From Tachypleus tridentatus (taxonomy: Eukaryota > Arthropoda > Merostomata > Xiphosura > Limulidae), in NCBI RefSeq assembly GCF_004210375.1, contig NW_027467782.1:22361276-22425275 (forward strand): a stretch of 64,000 nt of DNA, in the 5' to 3' direction. Positions within the stretch are counted from its first letter, which is position 1, and each line of letters begins with the position of its first letter. A program made the translations under genes and the position numbers. The notes under the pieces are model-generated. The model searched no databases. It had not been told where the DNA came from and worked only from the letters and a program-made list of their open reading frames with translations. Below, piece after piece: positions 11,785-22,870 of this stretch.

Positions 11785-12045
11785 TTGGCCAGGTGGTTAA
11801 GGCGCTCAACTGGTAATCCGAGCGTCGCGGATTCGAATCCGCGTCGCACCAAACATGCCCTTTCATCGTGGGAGAGATATAAAGTGACGGTCAATCCCGC
11901 TATTTGTTGGTAAAACAGTAGCCTAAAGAGTTGGTGGTGGGTGGTTATGACTAACTGTTTTCCCTCTAGTGTTACACTGCTAAATTAGGGCGGCTAGCGC
12001 AGATAGCCCTGTTATAACTTTGCGAGAAATTCAAAACAAACAAAT
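11785..12045 (+). mobile_element. tRNA-derived SINE, family 1
   Basis: Head TTGGCCAGGTGGTTAAGGCG with B-box-like GATTCGAATCC, body AGTTGGTGGTGGGTGG, end TTGCGAGAAATTCAAAACAAA. No clear target duplication. Confidence 0.88.
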
Positions 12046-13056
12046 CAAGCTGTATTTCGTTTGTCTCTTCACAACCAGTCTTTCCATTTACATCTTACTG
12101 TGAAGTCTCTCTTAATTCTTACCTTAAATGCTATAATACAACTTAAGTTGGAAGTGGAAACGTTATGTAATTTTATTTGAGATAAACAGATATCGATACA
12201 GATATTTGATTTGCGTTAAGAAGTGTCAGGCCTTTCGTTTGGCTTCCTAGTTATGGCTTCATAGGTATGGCTGGGGACTTAAAACGCTAGAAACCGCCTA
12301 CCTGATACTATCTTCAAAGTTAACTATAAACAAACATTTCCTTCCTGCTTGTGCCAAATTTTGTTTTATAGATATCTTGTCGTTTAACATTTTCGAAGTT
12401 TATTCTCTACATTATATAGGAATAAATTTAATGAACCAGCTTTTTGTTTAGTTGGAAAATAGCTCAGTGAGTCGTTCTTTTTTTTAAAACTAACTATGCT
12501 AGAGGAAATGGTATCAATTACATCAGCTGGCAAAGAACGACATTTTAGTATTAATGTATGTCTAACAGTAAGACACACCATTCTTTTGTCAACCAGATTT
12601 TCATTTGAGGCCATGTATTAGATGACCTGACAGGTTTTGTTATGAAGCGAAAGACGTGTTTATTTTATATATCTCTGTTAATCAAATACGATTCACATTT
12701 AGTATCGAAAGGAAGCGGCTATGTTTTAACCTTAACCTAAAACATACAGAACAGTAAAAGAGGTACATGTTCTTACTTTAAGTGTCTCAATTTATTTTAT
12801 AACCACTATTTCAAGTTTCATAACTGTAAACACATCTGCAAGTGTCGTAGCGCTAGACTTGACTAACAATTGTTCAAATTGTAATACTCAAAGAAATCAG
12901 GACAAATCGTCGCATTTTTATAAACAAATCACTACACGTCATTCATTATTCGCACTTGTTGATAAACTCAGCAACACTGAATGAATATTTTATCTCAACA
13001 CATAGCCAATATCACTTCTCAGATTACTGTTTTGTTCTCCAAACAACTGGAGGCCA
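12046..13056. other. No gene seen
   Basis: AT-rich intergenic sequence. An open frame on the minus strand at 12384-12614 has no recognisable domain. Confidence 0.4.
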
Positions 13057-13445
13057 ACATTACACCTTAAGCGACTGCCTATTGATATTCTAACATATGG
13101 AAGGTACAATCAAATCATAAGTAAATGTTGTTTTGTTGTTGTTGTTATAACGGTTAGAAGTGAGCACTACACCTTAAGTGACTGCCTATTGATATCCTAA
13201 CATATGGAAGGTACTATCAAATCATAACTAAATGTTGTTTTGTTGTTGTTGTTATGTTGAAAGTGAACACTACACCTTAAGCGACTACCTATTGATATTC
13301 TAACATGTGGAAGGTACTATCAAATCATAAGTAAATGTTTTTTGTTGTTGTTGTTATAACAGTTGAAGGTGAAAATTACATCTTAGGCGACTGTATATTG
13401 TTATTTTAAAATGAGGAAGCCACCATCGCATCGTAAGCAACTAAT
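13057..13445 (+). repeat. Tandem repeat of about 105 bp, four units, with GTT microsatellite
   Basis: Unit starts (TACACCTTAAG or variants) fall at 13061, 13168, 13271 and 13378, giving periods of 107, 103 and 107. Each of the first three units includes a TTGTTGTTGTTGTTAT run. The fourth unit is more diverged. Confidence 0.88.
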
Positions 13446-14433
13446 TTTTTTATTTAACACTGAGAAGTTTTTAAGTGACTGATGTTTATATAAATAAGGA
13501 AACTGGAGTAAGATTTGTTATGTACGTTTTATTGAGACACAAACAGAACTGACCGACAAAACGACCTTCAGGTTTTGGTAACTTTTCTTTAACAGACCTG
13601 TCATGACGTCAAGGAAATAAAAATTGTTACGGGGCAGAGTTTTTTCACTTTCAAATCTCACTTAAGAATATATTAGGACTACTATATTAACTAACCTCAG
13701 GAAAAGAGTGGACGTTTGAAGCACGGGACATGAACTTCACACAGCAACCGAACAACAAACAGCAGAAAACACCTTTGTACTGTTCATGGTTTTTACTTAC
13801 TGCTTTATTAAATCAAAGGGTGAACAGAAAATCAACCAATAAAGTGCAGAACGAAGAAATATCCTACTTTCTGACCAATCCTGGCTTTAATAAATGTACA
13901 TAAGGATAACAACGACTTTGCAATATTGGAATTATTTTGTTAAATATATTGTCAGATTTAATATTATCTTTCTGAATTTCATTTCTAGATTTTTATGCTT
14001 GAAAGTTTGTTTAAGAAATTTAGAAAACTATATAAACAAAGAAGAAATTGTGGCAGTTTAAAATATAAAATTTTAACATACGAAACTTAAAAATGGATCT
14101 ACTTGAATAAAACGTAAATATACATAAGTGACATCTCTTGGAACGTAGAGTTACATAATGTATTTGATTGTACGGAATTAATGTCTCCTAGATAAATTAT
14201 TGTGTATATGTGCACATGAAAATGGTTTTAAATGAAACAATTTAGGTGTGTGCATATAGAAGTTGTGTCTCATGGATTAAATGAAACAGAACATTTAAAC
14301 AAATATATTTTACTGGTTTTCTGAGGTATATTTATTTCTTCATCGCTTCAACTATACATGTATATAACTGGCTTTTTTTCAACTATATATATATACATAT
14401 GTCTTGGATGACAGTGTATTTTGTTTTCTACAG
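13446..14433. other. No gene seen; upstream of an SLC6-type exon
   Basis: Probably 5' flank or first intron of the second SLC6-type locus, since 14421-14433 is a good splice acceptor (TTGTTTTCTACAG). Confidence 0.35.
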
Positions 14434-14648
14434 CATTTGTTTGTGTTAAAGTTATGTCCTTGAATAAAGTATCTTCTGAAAATGAAACATCAGAAATCGT
14501 CAGTGTAGAAAATGGAGTGGAAATGATTACAATACCTGATGAAATGAACCAGTCGGTAACAAATTCAGATAAGGAGAAAGAACCAGAACGTGGAGAATGG
14601 GAAGGAAAACTGGACTTTGTTTTAATTTGTGTTCTTCCCTGCTGTTAA
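14434..14648 (+). pseudogene. N-terminal exon of a second SLC6-type transporter, ends in a stop
   Basis: After an AG acceptor at 14432-14433, ATG 14454 opens a polar N-terminal tail of about 43 residues. This leads into EPERGEWEGKLDFVL, which matches the block just before TM1 in SLC6 proteins (usual form ERG-W-GKLDFVLSC-GY). The expected Gly-Tyr and the TM1 segment ending in WRFPY do not follow: the frame reads ICVLPCC and stops at TAA 14646-14648. Possible donors (GTTCTT after ICV's Cys, or GTTAAT at 14643) are weak, and no partner exon was found. It lies about 6 kb downstream of the first SLC6 gene on the same strand, so this is a tandem paralogue that is either broken or misassembled next to the gap at 15144. 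Confidence 0.6.
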
Positions 14649-14658
14649 TTCTTGAATT

Positions 14659-14866
14659 GACAGCCAGGTGAGCAGATAATATGTTGATGTGTGTTATTTT
14701 GGATAAATAATATGAGCAGATAATATGTTGATGCCGACGCGTTATTTGATAGCCAGGTACGTAGCATATAATACGTTGATGCTGTGTTATTTGATAGCCA
14801 GGTGAGCATATAATATGTTGATGTGTGTTATTTGATGTTTCGTAGGTGAGCATATAATGTGTTGAT
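14659..14866 (+). repeat. Minisatellite, units of about 41-48 bp
   Basis: About five units built on AGCCAGGTGAGCATATAAT then ATGTTGATGTGTGTTATTT. Three units carry the donor-like string CAGGTGAGC or AGGTGAGC. It starts within 15 bases of the exon's stop codon. Confidence 0.85.
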
Positions 14867-15143
14867 AGGTTAAGCGAACAATGTCCACATTGTGGAAATA
14901 TTCAGAGACTAAACACTGTCTTTAGTTTTGTTTCAAATTTATACAGTTTCTCTTATCGTTTGCTTGGTGGAGAGTTTTTAACGTCTCAATGCGTGGCTCA
15001 ACGTATGGAATCTCCTTGAAGTGAAATAAACAATTTCAGCAGTATAAAAACGTGAGTAACGTTAACGTGGGGTGTTATTTAGTACGTCCGTTGCAGACGT
15101 ACCCAATTACACATTTCAACGAAGAACAAGAGATTTTCGAGAG

Positions 15144-15643
15144 NNNNNNNNNNNNNNNNNNNNNNNNNNNNNNNNNNNNNNNNNNNNNNNNNNNNNNNNN
15201 NNNNNNNNNNNNNNNNNNNNNNNNNNNNNNNNNNNNNNNNNNNNNNNNNNNNNNNNNNNNNNNNNNNNNNNNNNNNNNNNNNNNNNNNNNNNNNNNNNNN
15301 NNNNNNNNNNNNNNNNNNNNNNNNNNNNNNNNNNNNNNNNNNNNNNNNNNNNNNNNNNNNNNNNNNNNNNNNNNNNNNNNNNNNNNNNNNNNNNNNNNNN
15401 NNNNNNNNNNNNNNNNNNNNNNNNNNNNNNNNNNNNNNNNNNNNNNNNNNNNNNNNNNNNNNNNNNNNNNNNNNNNNNNNNNNNNNNNNNNNNNNNNNNN
15501 NNNNNNNNNNNNNNNNNNNNNNNNNNNNNNNNNNNNNNNNNNNNNNNNNNNNNNNNNNNNNNNNNNNNNNNNNNNNNNNNNNNNNNNNNNNNNNNNNNNN
15601 NNNNNNNNNNNNNNNNNNNNNNNNNNNNNNNNNNNNNNNNNNN
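15144..15643. other. Assembly gap, exactly 500 N
   Basis: A run of 500 unknown bases, the round length used for gaps of unknown size. Open frames spanning it are meaningless. Confidence 0.99.
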
Positions 15644-16304
15644 AAGTATTTGAATGGATGTTAGAGGTCGTGCCTAAATCACTATTCCACATTATATATT
15701 GGACCAAGTATTTATTACTTTGTTAATGTGATTTATCTCAAAAAAAATATTTATTTATTTATGGTATTCGTATTTTTTTATGTATATACATATATAACTA
15801 TAATTCTAAAACATATGGTTTCAGTTGTTTGTAAACATTGTTATACACTTGTTATTTATTTTACATGAAATATTAGATTTGAAACTTTTTTTCGTTTACG
15901 AATTTAATATTCAGTTAGAGATACGAGAAGGTCTTTGTTTGAAATATTGTATCTACAGTTAAAGCGTATTTTATATTTATCTGTGCTTAATAAATCCTAT
16001 TATCCGTGGTTAATATGTTATCAATACCATTGTAAACAATAAGACAGTGAATTAATATTTTACGTCGTGTTCGCCTCCCAGAAACTGTCAAAGAATGATT
16101 ACACATACTCTTGTAACATATATATTAGTATTAAACCTGTTACATTTTTTAAAAACACTCTTTTTTTCTTCCTGATATTTGACTTTCCTTGATCATTAAT
16201 ATAATTTACTATTTCTATTTTACTTTTTTTCTATAATATTTTCATTTTTTCTGCCCTGTTCAACTATTTTATTTTATTTCTGTTTTGATTTCCTGTCACT
16301 GTTT
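15644..16304. other. No gene seen
   Basis: Very AT-rich with homopolymer runs. Confidence 0.4.
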
Positions 16305-16440
16305 CTTAACTCCAATAAGCCACCAAGTAACTCAGCAGCATGTTTTCGGACTTACAACACTTAATATCAGGTTGATGGACACAGCACAGATAGCCCACTC
16401 TGTGGCTTTATGTGAAACTACAAACCAACAAACAACTCCA
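16305..16440 (+). mobile_element. tRNA-derived SINE fragment, family 2
   Basis: Contains CAGCAGCATGTTTTCGGACT, then TACAACACTTAATATCAGG and AGCACAGATAGCCCACTCTG, ending GTGGCTTTATGTGAAACTAC with CAAA repeats. Confidence 0.65.
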
Positions 16441-17002
16441 GTAATACTCATAAGGTCATCTCAAAGGTTAAAGATTAATTAATATTATATTTTAATTTCA
16501 CCAAAATAATCCCAATTCTGAACTTCATTAACATATTATATCTTTAGTTGCCTTCTTTTATTACCTGTTAAAATTATGTCACGTTCGGTTTATTTACGGA
16601 TGAAAAATCTCAATTTATTTCTGCCTTTGTCTGCTACAGATTTGTTAATCTTGAAATTTAGTTTCACATTTACTGTCCATTAATTTTGAAAGTTAAGAAG
16701 TTGATATAAGCTTCCTGTATCATACTTTATGTAATGTTCAAATATAATTAGATTGATATGAAATTCTGTGTAATAGTATTTTGCGCTTATAAAGTACCTT
16801 TATCTTTATCCTTGATACCATTCTGCCTGACGTCCATACCAAGTCAAACATATTCTTGTTTATTACGTAAAGAAGTAAAAAACTTCTCAAACTATCAAAA
16901 GTTGTTAACTTTTCGAAACTGTTAATGCGGTCGTGTGGCTTTATACATCAGGGAATCTAGGGTTATAAGGAGTCAGGTTACGTTACCAGATCATGGTTTC
17001 AA
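16441..17002. other. No gene seen
   Basis: AT-rich sequence without recognisable features. Confidence 0.35.
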
Positions 17003-17066
17003 AAGTGCTACTGAGGGCTATCTGTGCTAGCCGTCCCACTTAGCAGTGGACTAGAGGAAGGCAGTT
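17003..17066 (-). mobile_element. SINE family 1 body fragment
   Basis: GAGGGCTATCTGTGCTAGCC followed by GTCCCACTTAGCAGTGGACTAGAGGAAGGCAG-type sequence; only the body survives. Confidence 0.7.
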
Positions 17067-17149
17067 CATACCAGATGGCAACTATCAGTAGGAGCAATTA
17101 TACACCCACGGCGTGATGACGAGTAACCCGCGAGTAACCCGTTGAAGTA

Positions 17150-17410
17150 AAATGTATCTCAGGACGCTGCTCCTCGCCAGTACAGTGGTGTGTCTACGGA
17201 TTTACAATGCTAAAATCAGAGATTTGACTCCCCTCGGTGGGCTCAGCAGATAGCCCGATGTGGCTTTGCTATAAGAAAAACAAACAAACAAACAAATCTC
17301 AGGACAGTTGGTGTGGGTATTAACACTTTTGCCAATAAAGCAGAGAACAACGTTTCGACCTTAGGTCATTTTCAGATTAAGAAAGATACAATATTTGTAG
17401 GAGTTGTATT
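17150..17410 (-). mobile_element. Penelope-like element terminal fragment, split by a SINE
   Basis: The string TGTATCTCAGGAC is interrupted by a SINE at 17166-17295 and resumes as a second TCTCAGGAC, then GTGTGGGTATTAACACTTTT and AACAACGTTTCGACCTTAGG. The same terminal strings occur near 36745 and 43299. On the minus strand CTGAAAATGACC-TA-GGTCGAAACG resembles the hammerhead core at 36761-36787 but with CTGAAAA in place of CTGANGA. Confidence 0.6.
17166..17295 (+). mobile_element. tRNA-derived SINE, family 2, complete with target duplication
   Basis: Begins near CTGCTCCTCGCCAGTACAG and GGTGTGTCTACGGATTTACA, has B-box-like GATTTGACTCCCC, then GGTGGGCTCAGCAGATAGCC, GTGGCTTTGCTATAAG and (CAAA)n. 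Flanked by the 10-bp repeat ATCTCAGGAC (17156-17165 and 17296-17305). Inserted in the Penelope-like fragment. Confidence 0.9.
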
Positions 17411-17434
17411 ACTAGGAGCGTTTTGATAGGGGCG

Positions 17435-18720
17435 TGTCAGCGACAATCCTCTCAAAGACCCAAACCACACTATTCTCTCACAGTTCTCAGGTGATGTTGC
17501 AATCTGGAATAGTGTCGAAAAACCAATAACAGCAACAAACAACCACTGCTAAACAATATAAAATTTTCACTGTACTGAGTGGATAATTAAAATAAGTGCG
17601 CACAAAATACAAGCCATATTATTTGCGAAATCGTAGAAAAGGTTTGGCTTGTTTTAAATTTCGCGCAAAGCTACACGAGGGCTATTTGCGCTAGCCGTCC
17701 TAATTGTGTAGTGTAATACCAGAGAAATGGCAGTTAGTCGTCACCACCCATCGCCAACTCTTGGGCTACTCTTTTACCAACGAATAGTGCGATTAACCAT
17801 CACATTATAACGCCCCCATGGGTAAAAGGACGAGCATGTTTGGTAGAACATAAAGCAAATTAATATTACAGTTATATCTGGACATGACTCTTACAGGTAA
17901 CAATATCAGCAAAATTCTTAAGGATTACTTTGACTCAAACTGCATACAACACATTAATAGCATAAAACCCAGAATTTTGAAAATAGCGAGTTACTTTAAG
18001 AATGTGAATGATAAAAGAAGATTCAACAGAAAACATATTAAAACTTTACAGAACACACATCAGACCAGTCGTAGAATATGTTTGTATAACATGGATAAAT
18101 GTATCAAAAACACTCAACACAAACAACATATACAACATTGTATTTTAACGCAAGCATATACAGTTCCACGATCAACAAACTAAATATTTCTACACAACTG
18201 TTCAAACATGCTAATTCTATAAAACAGACTCCTGGATAACTCGCTTCAATATTATAACAGAAATATTAATTCAAACGAACTGATGAGCAAACTAGAGAGT
18301 TACATAATACATGAAGAATCTAGCTCTAAGTACCTCTCCCTCTGAACGTCATAAATAAAAAAAACTTAAAAGTTCAAACAGTGCCAGGCTAATTGAGTCG
18401 TAGATAGAAACGTAGCTCAATTTTAAAATTTTGTATATAAAAATAGGATTATGCGTTTGGGTGCATATGACTGTTTTCTGAACACAGACTAATAGTTCGA
18501 TTATCCCATGAAAAGACTAAGTTAATTACAACTACGGACAATGGACAAAATTTAATATACTGTAATACAACAACAAAGTAAATGCTAATTAATTACCCAG
18601 GATTTAGTAGCAGTGCAGATAAAATAACAGTTCCAGAGGGAGGAAGAGGTATAGAGTAAACCTGTCCCTTTCTGGTCCGAAACATGGACTAAATCCAGAT
18701 GAAAAATAATAATTTGCTAG
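17435..18720 (+). mobile_element. Second Jockey-like copy, 3' part only, interrupted by a SINE
   Basis: 17440-17640 aligns by eye with 4040-4230 of the first element: ACAGTTCTCAGGTGATGTTG matches the FADD-coding region but reads FSGD, so the catalytic pair is lost. A SINE (17648-17846) interrupts. 17880-18350 continues the RT C-terminus (THIRPV near 18055; YIIHEESSSKYLS near 18303 against YLIHDEASPKYLS in copy 1). The shared 3' UTR block GGAGGAAGAGGTATAGAGTA is near 18637. No intact ORF. Confidence 0.8.
17648..17846 (-). mobile_element. SINE family 1, head missing, inside the Jockey fragment
   Basis: GCTTGTTTTAAATTTCGCGC, body GCCAACTCTTGGGCTACTCT, ends at GAGCATGTTTGG before the tRNA-like head. 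Confidence 0.88.
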
Positions 18721-21700
18721 TGGTTGTATAGTTCTAATAAGTGGCATCAGAGGATAGTGTGTTATCTACGTCTTCCTGAAAGAACTGTTTCGTTTTGCCA
18801 TACATAAAATGTCACAAACTCAAAAATGTATCACTAACTGTAACGTATTAATGTGTTGTGTTATTGTTATTAAACAGAAAACTACCCAAACAGATACCTA
18901 TACCCTTCTCACCGAAAGTAACGAAACCCTATTTGTAGCGTTATTAGCCCTTTGTCTTATCGCTGAGCCAAGTAATGTAGTACAGTTGTATTCACCTGTT
19001 TCTAGACGATCGTATATGAAAGTATATATTCATACATTTAATGTTCTCAGATTTATATGATATAAATATATAACTAGAGCTTGACGGTTAAGTCTTTGTA
19101 TATAAAGTCAGCATGTTACACATATTGGTCAATTGCTTTTGCAATGTTTAGGAAGATAATGTAACAAACATTATCTACTTCTGCAATGTGATACAAAAGT
19201 GATTTTGACTTTGTAAGTACATTTACCCTTTATTAATATTTTTATGAAGCTTGAATTAATATGTACATTTGTTATTTTTGTGTTGGAATTAAACTCACTA
19301 TCCACTAGTTCTGATGAAATGGAGAAGCTAGAGATAGACTGTTTACAGTTTAGATTTCACTACATTCACTCTCAGCTATTAACATATAAGTAAACTTACA
19401 AGCTAAAGAAAGACACAATAACAAGTTATTTTATTATGTATGGTGAAGAAGGGGGAAATGTTTTCATATAATTAAATTCTTTTTACATGTTTACAGATTA
19501 TTTTATAATAGACATTTTGGGGGTATATATATCAAGGGTCAAGTGTTCTCGTTCTAATGAAGATCAGTCTGGCCGTTTTTCTGTTATTTGTTCTTTTCAC
19601 AGACACGATCAAAAGTACGTGGAAAGGCTCATTTGGTTTAAGTTTGTATTGCTCGAATTGGGATAAAGGATTTGCATAATTAAATAATCATCATTGTTCA
19701 ATCTATTGTATTATACATTACTCTAACATTTCTACAGAAGGTCAATCTATAGATTTCAACAGGTTTTTCAAATCGGTAAGCTGTCATAACAGGTAAAAAT
19801 TATAGATAAAACTCCAACTCTATCATCTCAGGTGTTATCAATACAGATATTATTTCAAAATCTTGAAAAAAAACAACAAAAAACAACGTTTTCCAGAGAA
19901 TTATTGGTGTGGAGAGATTAAGTATGAAGGCTGTAAAATGTACATTCATAGAACCAAATCATTTGAATTTTCTTCAGTTTAGGGATGTTACAGATATTTC
20001 ACAAAAATATGGTTTTGACACTAATAAAGGAAGATATGAAATTTATTACTAAGTGGTCCATAATTTTGACGGTAAGAAAACAATTTTTAAATGGTATAAA
20101 ACTTGTTTGTTTGACGTTAAACACAAAACTACACTAAGCCAAGTATCATTGTCAGTGGAGATAAAATACTTCAAGTTAGGGAATGACATTAACAACCTCA
20201 GTTTTATTACTGCAGCTTTAGCTGTGTTCTGACAGACTAAAATTATAGAAGGAATATTTCACATATTTGTTACACAGAAGAACCATAGATAATTGCCAGG
20301 GACACGTACCAAACATCAGACTTTATTCATAAGACACATTGCCAACAGTACTTCGAAATAAATTTCTGGAATGACATCGATAGTAACGGGAGGAAAGTTA
20401 CATCTTAGTTTTACAGAAACAGATGTACAGGAAATATTTTGATATCTAACATCAAATATTAAGATATTTTGTTATTGAATTTTTATACATTTTTAAAACA
20501 TATGTACATAACCAACCGATAACTGAAAGTTTTTTCTCACATATGCCGTTCTGATATCGACATATTCCGATAGTACTTTATCTAATTCAAGGACAAGATG
20601 TTTTTCAACGCATGATAATTCCCTCTTATATCCACCAACACTGTTTTCACGTGTACGGTTATATATACGAGTAACTCTAGCCCTTAATTATACACCACTC
20701 TGATCCATCTCTAGGATAGTTTCTCGTAGGTTTTACGGATGAACTTGATAAAGATCGCATCTCATCGTGGGTCGATGGTGGACTGAAAACTGCGCATATC
20801 AAAGTATTAAATAAAGAAACCTAAACTTTTCATCAGTGAAGTATATGGTCTTGAATATGTTTTATATTGAAGAACAATCTACAATTCCTTCAAATTCATC
20901 CCTTAAACAGCAGCCATCATCTACTGATCCTGCTTTCTAGAACATTCCCACTGTTTAAGAGTTAAATAGAATATATTGAAACTTTAAAGACACTCCTAAT
21001 AATCATTCGAGAATAAAACTATATCTGCTGTATAATTTACATCAAATGTCATATCCTTCATGTCTATAACATGCTACTTTATGATTACTATATGACAGCA
21101 TCTTTTAAAAGTAAAATGAGACTTGCGAGCTGAAAAGTGATGCATAAACAGGACCTAAAATCATTCAAATATAAAATGTTCTTTTTCTGTTTTACAGGTC
21201 CAACAGGATTTGTACAAGGTGATAATAATTTTTCCTAGTTACTGAATTACAATTAAAGGTCCTTTTCAGGACCATCGAATCTTTAAAAAAGATGTTACGG
21301 TTACACATTTAATGTTTTATATCTGTGATCGACTTAGTTTTCAAGTTAAGTTGATGTACGTAAATGAATCGTGATAAATTCAGCATTTTTAACATAAAAA
21401 TAAATACAGTATTTATTCTAATACATCAAGCAAAATAGATGTGTGAGCTATCTAATTTCTATAAACATTTAACTTTCGTTAAAAGTAAAGGCAGAGGAGC
21501 TGCATAGTAACGCTATTAATAAAAGTGATGTCAAAACTGCCAAGATAATCACTGAAATTAATAAAGATGATATTCTTGATTATAAACACAATTTGAATAT
21601 TATGCCATAATTTTCTATGGTTTACCTTATATTTACAAAGAAGGAGTTTCATTACGACCTATAGTTTTCGACAATTGAGTTTTCAGTCATACTTTACTGG

Positions 21701-21944
21701 GCTTTAGTTGAATTTTTAAAATGTTCACTATCATCGAATCTATATAAATAAATATCAGTATGTGTCTGTTTCTTATACGTCTCCACGTTTTTTGTTCAAT
21801 TAACACCAAAGCTAACACGGTGATATAGCTCTGTTTGTTATTCGTCTGCAAACCATTAACTAGATAATCAGACCAACTCTTGCAATTCCATCTTTCACAA
21901 ATGCTAATAGTTATCTTTAGTGTTTTAGGACAGTGTTTTCTGTG
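18721..21944. other. No gene seen in 3.2 kb
   Basis: AT-rich sequence. Short open frames (for example 18809-19060) have no recognisable domain. A spacer-sized AG...GT pair near 21199-21222 is not supported by anything else. Confidence 0.4.
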
Positions 21945-22870
21945 TATTATTATTCTCTGTTCTTATTGTATCATTTAATTACATAAAAACATTATTGATT
22001 GTATCAATACCTTTAGTACATTAAGTTTCATGACAGTTGACAGCAAAAAAGAGAAGACCCAGGTGAATATTATATTCTACATTTTTCATATGTGTGTTTT
22101 ATTTATTATTTATATCACTGAGTAAAATGTAACAAATAGTAACTTATGAGATAAGGTAAAGTAATTCTTTTTAATATGGTATACTTGTGAGCAGCCCATG
22201 GGTTATTTAATTTTTGGGCTTTGGTTTCAGTTTCGGAGCTCTTGTAAAAACAATCTTGTGAGGGCTGTTAACGTGTTTAATTTGATTATTCTTTTTAGGT
22301 TTCTGTACAATAAGTTTATGTTCGCTTTGGCAACGTTTCAATTGACACGTGGATGTTAATTTTGAAGCTCTACCAATAACAAATTTGTTTCGGTTTTCAG
22401 TATTTTCAATAACAATAAAAACGTTTCTCTGATGATGTTCTGGTTTTCTGCCAAGTCTTACAGTAATAATTTTATCAACATTGTGAAAACGTCTAGTAGA
22501 GGGAGGCCTGATGTTCTTTGACACCTCCCTCTGGATACGTTCATCGTCTTTCACTTCTTTTGGTGTTTCTGTCTGAAGATGTAAATCATAATTAGTGAGG
22601 CAACAACACTCATCAATCGAAAAAAAATGTTTTAATAACAACAATCAGTTAATAAACATTTTAAAAATATATAATTTATTCTTTATGTAACAATCATTTT
22701 ACTATTATATGAGTAAAACCAAATAAGTGTTTGTATGAAAATTGTAAGTTATGAAATTGATTTAAGATGTCTGATAAACGTTTTCTCGAAACTACGAAAT
22801 ATATCTCAAGCATTGTCCCAAATAGTGAGGAAGGTAATATAGAGCAGACAATACCTTTAAATAATGTTTA
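21945..22870 (-). repeat. Segmental duplicate carrying receptor last exon (copy C)
   Basis: Matches 59240-60180 in the same orientation. By hand count the intron-side flank differs at about 8 of 300 sites and the 3' flank at about 15 of 270, plus small indels. Similarity stops near 22870, so only the terminal exon and its flanks are present. Confidence 0.88.
22207..22572 (-). CDS. Orphan last exon of Ig-receptor family, copy C
   Basis: Open exon of 121 codons plus stop in the phase used by copy A. It follows the acceptor ATTTACATCTTCAG and begins TETPKEVKDDERIQ. The core NVDKIITVRLG and VFIVIEN, then FVIGR, is shared with copies A and B. The C-terminus KIVFTRAPKLKPK is basic and shared with B only. 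The longer open frame up to 22644 is intron read-through. No other exons of this copy were found on the minus strand beyond 22870, so it may be a fragment, or its partners may be too far away or too diverged. Function unknown; cytoplasmic by analogy with copy A. Confidence 0.6.
   Translation of the reverse strand, partial: TETPKEVKDDERIQREVSKNIRPPSTRRFHNVDKIITVRLGRKPEHHQRNVFIVIENTENRNKFVIGRASKLTSTCQLKRCQSEHKLIVQKPKKNNQIKHVNSPHKIVFTRAPKLKPKPKN

Noticed and set aside
15052..15726. Long open frames on both strands around 15.1-15.7 kb
   Set aside because: They run through the 500-N gap and are artefacts.
21199..21222. Possible 21-base micro-exon between a TTTTACAG and a GTGATA
   Set aside because: No neighbouring exons or protein homology support it.
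22573..22644. N-terminal extension of the copy C open frame
   Set aside because: It runs through the CTTCAG acceptor shared with copies A and B, so is intron read-through.
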